Positions 58,208 to 64,000 of a stretch of DNA of 64,000 nt are shown here, piece after piece. Both the position numbers and the translations under genes were made by a program. Below the pieces are notes generated by a model. That model saw only the letters and a program-made list of their open reading frames with translations, was not told the DNA's origin and searched no databases. Each line of letters opens with the position of its first letter. Position 1 is the stretch's first letter. Origin of the DNA: Bradyrhizobium xenonodulans (lineage in GTDB: Bacteria; Pseudomonadota; Alphaproteobacteria; Rhizobiales; Xanthobacteraceae); the NCBI RefSeq assembly GCF_027594865.1, contig NZ_CP089391.1:2386501-2450500 (forward strand), given 5' to 3'.

Positions 58208-58348
58208 GATGGTTCCTTGGCAGTGCAACATGGTTTAAAGCTGTGCTTGCGAAGATGGTCCGAAAAAGGGCAAAAGGCCGCACAGACCGTTTTCAGTAAC
58301 GGTCCGTTTTCAGTTGACGAGACGGCCCTCAACCGAAGTATGTAGCGG

Positions 58349-59740
58349 ATGAACAGCCTAAATCCAGACATGTCTCAGCTTTTCGCGGACCGTCAGGCCC
58401 AGCGCAGCACCCTGCATAATCGGTATCTGAACGAGCAGTTCGTTCGGGTCCTCAAGACCATCGGCTACGATGTCGGCTTCCAGAAGGGGCAGGGGCAGTA
58501 CCTCTACGATCGCGACGGCGCGCGCTATCTCGACCTGTTGTCCGGCTTTGGCGTGTTCGCGATCGGGCGCAATCATCCGGTCATGCGCGATGCGCTCAAG
58601 AGCGTGCTCGATGCCGACCTGCCCAATCTCGTCCAGTTCGACGTCTCGGTGCTCGCCGGCGTGCTCGCCGAGCGGCTGCTGAAATACGTTCCCTATCTCG
58701 ACAAGGTGTTCTTCGCCAATTCCGGCGCCGAATGCGTCGAGGCCGCGATCAAATTCGCGCGCGGCGCCACGGGGCGCCCCGGTATCGTCTATTGCGCCCA
58801 CGGCTATCACGGCCTGACCTATGGCGCGCTGTCGCTGACGGGCGATTCGAATTTCCGCACCGGTTTCGAGCCGCTGCTGCCCGGCTGCACCCCGGTCCCG
58901 TTCAACGATCTTGCCGCGCTCGAAAAGGCGCTGGCCTCCCGCGAGGTCGCGGCCTTCGTCGTCGAGCCGATCCAGGGCAAGGGCGTCAACATGCCCACCG
59001 ACGAGTTCCTGCCCGGCGCCGCTGCGCTCTGCAAGAAATACGGGACGCTCTTCGTCGCCGACGAGATCCAGACCGGCATGGGCCGCACCGGCCGCTTCCT
59101 CGCGGTCGAGCACTGGAACGTCGAGCCCGACATGGTGCTGCTGTCGAAATCGCTGTCCGGCGGCCACGTGCCGGTCGGCGCGGTGCTGACGCGCAAGGCC
59201 ATCTTCGACAAGATCTTCAACCAGATGGACCGTGCGGTGGTGCACGGCTCCACCTTCTCCAAGAACGACCTCGCCATGGCTGCGGGCATCGCCACGCTCG
59301 ACGTCATGGAGTCCGAGAAGTTGATCGAGTCCGCCGCCAAGCGTGGCGCCGAGCTGCGCCTCGCGCTGACGCGCATGGTGCCCGGCTACGAGCTGATGAA
59401 AGAAGTGCGCGGCAAGGGCCTGATGATCGGCGTCGAGTTCGGTCCGCCGAAATCGCTGCGCCTGCGCGCGTCCTGGAACGTGCTGGAGACCGCCAACAAG
59501 GGCCTGTTCTGCCAGCTCATCACCGTGCCACTGTTCAAGGATCACAAGATCCTGACCCAGGTCGCCGGGCACGGCAGCCACACCATCAAGCTGCTGCCGC
59601 CGCTCACGATCACCGAAGAAGACTGTACCTGGATCGAAAAGGCGTTCGACGACGTCATCGCCGGCAGCCACAAGGTGCCCGGCGCGATCTGGTCGCTCGG
59701 CAAGACGCTGGTGGACAACGCGGTGCGGCGGTCGGCGTAA
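58349..59740 (+). CDS. hpnO: Class III aminotransferase HpnO
   Basis: This 463-residue PLP-dependent aminotransferase converts the ribosyl-derived hopane side chain to aminobacteriohopanetriol. The catalytic Lys is in LLSKSLSGGHVPVGA and the PLP-binding Asp in LFVADEIQTGMGRTGRF. The N-terminal LLSGFGVFAIGRNHP and the final LPPLTITEEDCTWIEKAF are typical of HpnO. Location immediately after hpnN supports the call over a general ornithine- or acetylornithine-type enzyme. Confidence 0.92.
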   Translation: MNSLNPDMSQLFADRQAQRSTLHNRYLNEQFVRVLKTIGYDVGFQKGQGQYLYDRDGARYLDLLSGFGVFAIGRNHPVMRDALKSVLDADLPNLVQFDVSVLAGVLAERLLKYVPYLDKVFFANSGAECVEAAIKFARGATGRPGIVYCAHGYHGLTYGALSLTGDSNFRTGFEPLLPGCTPVPFNDLAALEKALASREVAAFVVEPIQGKGVNMPTDEFLPGAAALCKKYGTLFVADEIQTGMGRTGRFLAVEHWNVEPDMVLLSKSLSGGHVPVGAVLTRKAIFDKIFNQMDRAVVHGSTFSKNDLAMAAGIATLDVMESEKLIESAAKRGAELRLALTRMVPGYELMKEVRGKGLMIGVEFGPPKSLRLRASWNVLETANKGLFCQLITVPLFKDHKILTQVAGHGSHTIKLLPPLTITEEDCTWIEKAFDDVIAGSHKVPGAIWSLGKTLVDNAVRRSA

Positions 59741-59856
59741 AGCAGCCGCCGCGGCCTGATGTCGCGACGTGCGATCTGCTGAAGCAGTCCACCTTCTGTA
59801 ACTCGAAATCGGCACTTACTTTCCCGGTGTTGAACTGGCCGGGAGAGGAGTGGACG

Positions 59857-60260
59857 ATGCCTGTGACTGGCGGCTGTCATTGCGGTGCGATCCGCTATGA
59901 AGTGAACGGCGAGACGATGGTGCACGCACTCTGCCATTGCGCGGATTGCCGTCGCCATTCCGGAGCACCGATGGTCGGCTGGGCGATGTATCCGCTCGAC
60001 GCGGTCAAAGTGGTGTGCGGTCAGCCGAAGATCTATCGCTCCTCCGAGCATGGACGACGGCACTTTTGTGCCGCTTGCGGCACCGGGCTGTTCTACATCA
60101 ACGAAAACCTGATGCCGGGCGTCATCGACGTCCAGAGCGGCACCTGTGACGACCCGATGCCGTTCCGGCGATCATGCACATCCAGGTCGCCGAGCGGATC
60201 GGGTGGATGGAGCGGGCGCATGAACTGCCCGTGTTCGAACGGTTTCCTCCGCTCGAGTAG
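59857..60260 (+). pseudogene. GFA-family (glutathione-dependent formaldehyde-activating-like) gene with frameshift
   Basis: The first 100 residues are a normal GFA/CENP-V zinc fold: GGCHCGAIRYE, CHCADCRRHSG, HFCAACGTGLFYINE and MPGVIDVQSG. After DD the frame is lost. Adding one G between 60156 and 60157 restores DDPDAVPAIMHIQVAE and WMERAHELPVFERFPPLE with a stop at 60258. Without it the frame runs on into unrelated Arg/Ser-rich sequence. Either the gene is a young pseudogene or one base is missing from the assembly. The start at 59857 follows GAGAGGAG. Confidence 0.85.
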
Positions 60261-60281
60261 CGGCGCGGAGGAGCCGGGCTG

Positions 60282-61049
60282 CTACCCCTCCACATTTGTC
60301 TTCATCGCCGCCTCGAACTTGTCGACGAACTCGGCGAGCTCGTCGGCGCCGATATCGCTCACGGCCCAGAAGTTCAGGCCGCGCTCGCCCCAGCGGCGAC
60401 AGTTGAAGCCCTGCATGGTCTGGGTCTTCGGCGGCCGGTGCTCGGTACTCGACGTCTGCGACACGAACAGATTGACCACGTGCTGCCGGCGCTTGTAGAC
60501 GACCGCGCCGATAGCGCGTGCGTCGATATAGTCGAGCCGGCCGCCGACCAGCGTAAAGCCCTGCGCTGTGAGATCGATCACGGGCGGGGCGACATCGAGC
60601 TTGCCGTTGAACCACGGCTTCACCGTGTGCTGGTCGGTCGAGACCACGTCGGTGAGGTGGCCGGCCTGGAGCGAGCGCAGATGCGCGGAGACGACCTCCG
60701 AGAGGATGCGCTGCTGATCGTCCTGGCGCAGCACCACTGCGACGACGCCGGAGGCGGCGAGCGCGGAGACCGCCGAGCCCATGGCAAAGCCGCGCAGCAC
60801 GGCGCGACGGGTCGGTCGCTGTCGCTGCGGCTCGGGCAGCGACGCCTCGATCCGGCTACGCAGGCTCGCCGGCGCGGTGTAGCGCAAATTGGTATCAGTG
60901 AGCACGCGCTGCATCTCGCGTTGTGCGGCAAGCTCCGCGGCGCAGGCCGGGCAGCTTGCGATATGGGCTTCGACCTCGCGCGCGTGTCCGGCATCGAGCT
61001 CGCCATCGAGCAGCGCGTGAAGCAGGATCCTTGCTTCGTCGCAATTCAT
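60282..61049 (-). CDS. Transmembrane anti-sigma factor with zinc-finger (ZAS) domain
   Basis: This 255-residue protein has an N-terminal anti-sigma zinc domain (MNCDEARILLHALLDGELD, then HIASCPACAAEL with the HxxxCxxC motif). A membrane segment follows at about residues 88-106 (FAMGSAVSALAASGVVAVVL). The C-terminal extracytoplasmic domain includes WFNGKLDVAPPVIDL and YKRRQHVVNLFV. It would hold the ECF sigma factor at the membrane until a signal arrives. It overlaps the sigma gene by 4 bp. Confidence 0.92.
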   Translation of the reverse strand: MNCDEARILLHALLDGELDAGHAREVEAHIASCPACAAELAAQREMQRVLTDTNLRYTAPASLRSRIEASLPEPQRQRPTRRAVLRGFAMGSAVSALAASGVVAVVLRQDDQQRILSEVVSAHLRSLQAGHLTDVVSTDQHTVKPWFNGKLDVAPPVIDLTAQGFTLVGGRLDYIDARAIGAVVYKRRQHVVNLFVSQTSSTEHRPPKTQTMQGFNCRRWGERGLNFWAVSDIGADELAEFVDKFEAAMKTNVEG

Positions 61050-61594
61050 CTTGCTTGCTCCTCTTCCGCCGTCCAGGCCGCGCGCAGCATGGCGCGGGCG
61101 CGGGCGAGGCGGGACATCACGGTGCCGACGGGGGCGCCGACGGCCTCGGCGATTTCACGATAGGACAGGTTGTTGATCTCGCGCAGCACGAAGGTTTCCC
61201 TGAACGGCTCGGCGAGCGCGTCGATCAGTTTGCGGATCGCGCCCGCGTCGCGGCTGCGGAGCATCTCGGCCTCTGGGCTCGCCTCGGTCTCCTGCCAGAT
61301 CGGCGTCTGCTCGGTGGCGCCGGGCGTATCCTCGATGGCGCTCGGCCTGTGCGCGCGCCTTGCATATTCGGCGTTGCAGACGTTACGCAGGATCGCGAAC
61401 AGCCAGGGCTTCATCGCCGGCCCGCGATAGCTGTCGAAATGCTTCAGGGCGCGCAGATAGCACTCCTGCACTGCATCCTCGGCGTCAGAGGCATCGCGCA
61501 GCAGATAGCGCGCGAGCGTGTAGACGTCGTCGAGATAGGGCAGCGCCGCTTCGCGGAATCGCTGCGCTTTCTGCAAATCGCCGTTGGCGGGCAT
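61046..61594 (-). CDS. ECF-family RNA polymerase sigma factor
   Basis: This 182-residue sigma-70 family protein has region 2 (VYTLARYLLRDASDAEDAVQ) and region 4 (FRETFVLREINNLSYREIAE, then AVGAPVGTVMSRLARARAML). The start at 61594 follows GAGGAG; a longer frame to 61717 has no family support. The anti-sigma gene follows with a 4-bp overlap, and the cupredoxin and metallophosphoesterase genes precede it on the same strand, probably in one transcript. The trigger is unknown, though the copper protein hints at a redox or metal stress. Confidence 0.93.
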   Translation of the reverse strand: MPANGDLQKAQRFREAALPYLDDVYTLARYLLRDASDAEDAVQECYLRALKHFDSYRGPAMKPWLFAILRNVCNAEYARRAHRPSAIEDTPGATEQTPIWQETEASPEAEMLRSRDAGAIRKLIDALAEPFRETFVLREINNLSYREIAEAVGAPVGTVMSRLARARAMLRAAWTAEEEQAR

Positions 61595-61709
61595 CGCTCC
61601 TCGCTTTGCCTCTTGCTTTGCTTCTTCCTTTGCCGTGATCGAAGACGCCCGAGCCCGGCCGGCGTGGGACCACCGGCCGGGCAAGACGTTGATGCCTTGG
61701 TTGCAGACG

Positions 61710-62045
61710 TTACTCAACCTTGATCATCCCCGCCATGTGCGGGTGCAACGAACAAAAATACTTGTAGTCGCCCGCATTGGTGAAGGTGAACGAGAACTTG
61801 TCGTCGGTGTCCAGGGTCTTGGACCTGAACTTGCCGGCCGACACCACGGTGTGGGGGATGTCGTCCCGGTTGGTCCAGGTCACGGTGGTGCCGACCTTGA
61901 TCTTGAGCTCGGTCGGCTGGAAAACGAAGTTGTCGATATGCACGTCCATGTCGTCGGCACGGGCATTTGTTGCGGGCAGGAGGATGACCGCGGTCAAAGC
62001 GAGACCGAGGTCGACGCCGAAGTGGCGGCGATTGAGAGCCTTCAT
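61710..62045 (-). CDS. Cupredoxin (amicyanin/plastocyanin-like) periplasmic protein
   Basis: This 111-residue protein has a signal peptide (cut near residue 30, TNARADDMD) and a type 1 copper fold. The likely copper ligands are His in DDIPHTVVSAG and Cys, His and Met in YFCSLHPHMAGM. It could carry electrons in the periplasm. It sits 15 bp after the metallophosphoesterase gene and 115 bp before the sigma gene. An electron-transfer partner is not visible. Confidence 0.92.
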   Translation of the reverse strand: MKALNRRHFGVDLGLALTAVILLPATNARADDMDVHIDNFVFQPTELKIKVGTTVTWTNRDDIPHTVVSAGKFRSKTLDTDDKFSFTFTNAGDYKYFCSLHPHMAGMIKVE

Positions 62046-62060
62046 TGTCAGATTCCTGCA

Positions 62061-63005
62061 TCAACCCTGGAGCGGCGTGTCGATGATCGCGAGCCGCTGC
62101 TCGTTCTGCTTGAAGTTGACGCTGGCAACGCCGAGCATGGAGCGGAGCCTGGCGTCCTCGACCTTCATCGGTCCGGGCGAGGGGGCGGCCCCCGGCGCCG
62201 GTTGCGGGAACGCGGTTGAGCGTGCGGTGTGGAAGGTGACGTTGCCCTCGACCTTCTGCATCACTTGGTGGATGTGGCCGTTCAGCACGGTGACCGAGCC
62301 GAAGCCTTTGACCTGTTCCAGCGCGCGGCCGCCGTCCTCGGTGCCCCAGCCCCATTCGGGATAGACGGTCCAGAGCGGGATGTGGGCGAACAGCACGATC
62401 GGCGTCGATTTCGACTTGCCGCGCAGATCGTCCTCGAGCCAGGCGAGCTGCTCGGCGCCGAGATTGCCGAGGCCGCCGGCCTTGAGGTCGACGACGTTGA
62501 CGAGACCGATGAAGTGCACGCCGCCGGCGTCGAACGAATACCAGCCGGCACCCTTGGTCCCGCGGCCGTAGCGCTCGCGATAGAACTTCACCTCCTCATC
62601 GAGGAAGTCATGCTCGCCGGGCACATAGTGCACGTCGAGCTTGCTCTGCGAGATGATGCGGTCGGCATTGTCGAACTCGGCGGCCTTCGACAGATGCGTG
62701 ATGTCGCCGGTGTGGATCATGAAGGACGGCTTGGTCGGCATCGCGTTGATCTTGCCCACGGCTTCCTCCAGCGTGCCGAGCGCGTTGGGATTGGCCGGCT
62801 TGTCGAAGCCGACATGGCTGTCGCTGATCTGGAGGAAGGTCATGCCGGGTGCGGCTGCGGTCGCAGCCTGCGCGGAATCGATGATGCCGAGCGAGCGCGG
62901 CACGCCGCCCGTGACGGTCCAGAGCACCCCGGTGCCCGCCCAGGTCATGCATTCCAGCACCTTGCGGCGGCTGACGCCGTCGTCCCCGTGATCGTGTCCG
63001 CTCAT
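62061..63005 (-). CDS. Metallophosphoesterase with Tat-type signal
   Basis: This 314-residue calcineurin-like phosphoesterase has a Tat motif near the start (SRRKVLECMTWAGTG) and a hydrophobic stretch after it. The metal-binding motifs are FLQISDSHVGF, IHTGDITH, VPGEHDFLDE (His replacing the common Asn), LFAHIPLW and LNGHIHQ. It is exported folded to the periplasm. It opens the operon with the cupredoxin, sigma and anti-sigma genes. The substrate is unknown. Confidence 0.9.
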   Translation of the reverse strand: MSGHDHGDDGVSRRKVLECMTWAGTGVLWTVTGGVPRSLGIIDSAQAATAAAPGMTFLQISDSHVGFDKPANPNALGTLEEAVGKINAMPTKPSFMIHTGDITHLSKAAEFDNADRIISQSKLDVHYVPGEHDFLDEEVKFYRERYGRGTKGAGWYSFDAGGVHFIGLVNVVDLKAGGLGNLGAEQLAWLEDDLRGKSKSTPIVLFAHIPLWTVYPEWGWGTEDGGRALEQVKGFGSVTVLNGHIHQVMQKVEGNVTFHTARSTAFPQPAPGAAPSPGPMKVEDARLRSMLGVASVNFKQNEQRLAIIDTPLQG

Positions 63006-63061
63006 CGCACGTCTCCCTCGCCCGGAATTGGGCTTCGGGGAGGTGATTGGGTGGAGGCGGG

Positions 63062-63071
63062 GTTTATTCCC
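63062..63071 (-). promoter_or_regulatory. Possible ECF -35 element upstream of the sigma operon
   Basis: On the minus strand the sequence reads GGGAATAAAC, about 57 bp before the metallophosphoesterase start. It resembles -35 elements of some ECF sigma factors, but no clear -10 was identified. Weak evidence. Confidence 0.25.
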
Positions 63072-63146
63072 GTACGTCCAGCGTTGCCGGTCGAAATGGA
63101 TGACGTTTTCGTGAGCGAACGAGCGAGGCTTGCTGTTCAGGCGCCC

Positions 63147-63194
63147 AAGGCTGGGTCACGCTAAGGCTGGGTCACACCAAGGCTGGGTCACGGT
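63147..63194. repeat. Three tandem copies of a 16-bp repeat
   Basis: AAGGCTGGGTCAC starts at 63147, 63163 and 63179, an exact 16-bp period with a variable last 3 bases. The array stops 6 bp before the end of the neighbouring minus-strand gene. The gap 63006-63199 has nothing else recognised apart from the possible promoter. Confidence 0.9.
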
Positions 63195-63199
63195 CAGGT

Positions 63200-63703
63200 T
63201 TACGCAGTGGTCTTCGGCTTGGGGACGAACTGCACAAAGCGTACTGAAGCGGCGGCGGGCTTTGCGTGTTCCTGGATGCGGTTGGCGAGGTCCAAGGCGT
63301 CCTCGCCGTGGCCAGAGACAGGCCGAAGCACCAGGCGGTCGGTTGTGTCCTCGGTCACTGAGACGTCGGAAGCATTCGGGGACAGAAATCTCATCACCTT
63401 GCGGCGCTGATCAGGGGTGTCGAACTCGACGCGTACCTCTGGCATTGCCACGATGACGGCTTTGTCACGCCTGTACACGGGTTGAAGGGCACCAGCCTCT
63501 TGAAGCAGCTGAATGATATCAGGGGTCAACGACGAGCGCGGCGTCACGAGGAAGCCGGCTCCTGCACGCACCGCCGTACCGGAGTCAGCGCTGACCTTGG
63601 CGTCCAGTCCCGCCTCTTTGGCGGCGGCTTGGTCGATCGCCACGTGCTCTTCGTCCGGCTCCAATTCCACCTTCTGGCCGGAGGCATAGTAGTACGTGCT
63701 CAT
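63200..63703 (-). CDS. Hypothetical protein resembling a stand-alone subtilase prodomain
   Basis: This 167-residue protein begins MSTYYYASGQKVELEPDEEH and goes on with VAIDQAAAKEAGL. The YYYASGQKVELEPD stretch resembles the N-terminal prodomain that precedes S8 peptidase domains in some bacteria. No catalytic domain follows. It lies about 75 bp after the end of a subtilase gene on the same strand. A role as a chaperone or inhibitor of that peptidase is inferred. The start at 63703 is preferred over 63739 because the similarity begins there. Confidence 0.6.
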   Translation of the reverse strand: MSTYYYASGQKVELEPDEEHVAIDQAAAKEAGLDAKVSADSGTAVRAGAGFLVTPRSSLTPDIIQLLQEAGALQPVYRRDKAVIVAMPEVRVEFDTPDQRRKVMRFLSPNASDVSVTEDTTDRLVLRPVSGHGEDALDLANRIQEHAKPAAASVRFVQFVPKPKTTA

Positions 63704-63778
63704 ATCGCAAGCATACAGCCTAATAGCGTTACAGGCCATAGGGTGGATCGGTGCCGCCCTGCACTGTGATTTCGGCCG

Positions 63779-64000
63779 CTACTTCCTTTCACGTGCCTTC
63801 TTTGCCTTTTTCTTTGTCGTTTTCTTTGTCGTCTTCTTGGGTGTTTTCTTGGCCTTTTTCCCGGCTGGCTTCACAGATGGAGGCCCTCCGGCGACCTTTG
63901 CGGCTGCCACCGCGCTTCCGACGTTGACCCTCCCCCAACCCAGCTCAGGCGTCCAAGTCGTTTGGCCCTGGATCTTCTTTGCGGTAGTGCCGAGCAAATT
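63779..64000 (-). CDS. Subtilisin-like S8 peptidase, C-terminal part (5' end beyond window)
   Basis: Only the last roughly 73 residues are visible. TTAKKIQGQTTWTPELGWGR followed by VNVGSAVAAAKVAG is the usual end of a subtilase catalytic domain (the GWGRVN turn and the helix after it). After this comes a strikingly lysine-rich tail of about 30 residues (KKAKKTPKKTTKKTTKKKAK). The frame is open to the window edge, so the catalytic residues are not seen. Confidence 0.75.
   Translation of the reverse strand, partial: NLLGTTAKKIQGQTTWTPELGWGRVNVGSAVAAAKVAGGPPSVKPAGKKAKKTPKKTTKKTTKKKAKKARERK

Overview
The window is a GC-rich, densely coded alphaproteobacterial chromosome segment. It most resembles Bradyrhizobium or a close Rhodopseudomonas-type relative. 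The reasons are a complete hopanoid locus (squalene synthesis, cyclase, side-chain genes, RND exporter and a C-2 methylase candidate), palindromic repeats of the GTAGGGTGGGC...GCCCACCCTAC type common in bradyrhizobia, many chemoreceptors and two-component proteins, and family-level protein resemblance. No rRNA, tRNA, CRISPR array, prophage or intact insertion sequence was seen.

Layout. 1-983: 3' part of a UxaA-type sugar-acid dehydratase. 1177-2980: a PAS sensor gene overlapping a chemoreceptor gene, together resembling a split Aer/CetAB energy-taxis receptor. 3282-9979: a three-gene operon of transglutaminase-DUF2126, circularly permuted ATP-grasp/alpha-E fusion, and a second transglutaminase. 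10194-11984: HD-domain hydrolase and epoxide-hydrolase-like protein. 12100-15851: two consecutive hybrid histidine kinases. 16037-18206: folE and a Rieske/FAD oxidoreductase. 18345-22644: orphan amino-acid-type binding protein, acyl-CoA dehydrogenase, and a GT-C-like membrane protein. 22641-27180: LysR regulator divergent from an MFS/cupin/alcohol dehydrogenase/SDR operon. 27377-35573: an accessory region with a MarR-phosphatase-M81 peptidase operon divergent from a flavin monooxygenase, a sterol-desaturase-like gene, a decayed monooxygenase fragment, and small stress-type genes (VOC, DinB, YCII) around a second LysR. 35833-37563: a second chemoreceptor.

37790-59740 is the cobalamin/hopanoid region. 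A candidate hpnP (radical SAM/B12 C-2 methylase) sits between eutB and eutC, followed by an RND/MMPL exporter. Next come hpnC-hpnD-hpnE-shc-hpnG on the plus strand, hpnH and ispH on the minus strand, then hpnN and hpnO on the plus strand. HpnC/D/E make squalene from farnesyl diphosphate and Shc cyclises it. HpnH adds adenosine, HpnG removes adenine, HpnO aminates the side chain, HpnP methylates C-2 and HpnN carries hopanoids to the outer membrane. IspH feeds the isoprenoid supply. Between hpnG and hpnH lies an inserted small gene plus a decayed second copy of the hpnH 3' end.

59857-64000: a GFA-family gene broken by a one-base frameshift, an ECF sigma/anti-sigma pair with a cupredoxin and a Tat-type metallophosphoesterase in one minus-strand operon, a 16-bp tandem repeat, a possible stand-alone subtilase prodomain, and the lysine-rich C-terminus of a subtilase running off the right edge.

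No wholly new system is evident. The items most worth a second look are eutB-hpnP-eutC, the subtilase/prodomain pair, the two gene-end relics, and the ATP-grasp/transglutaminase operon without a visible Anbu peptidase gene.
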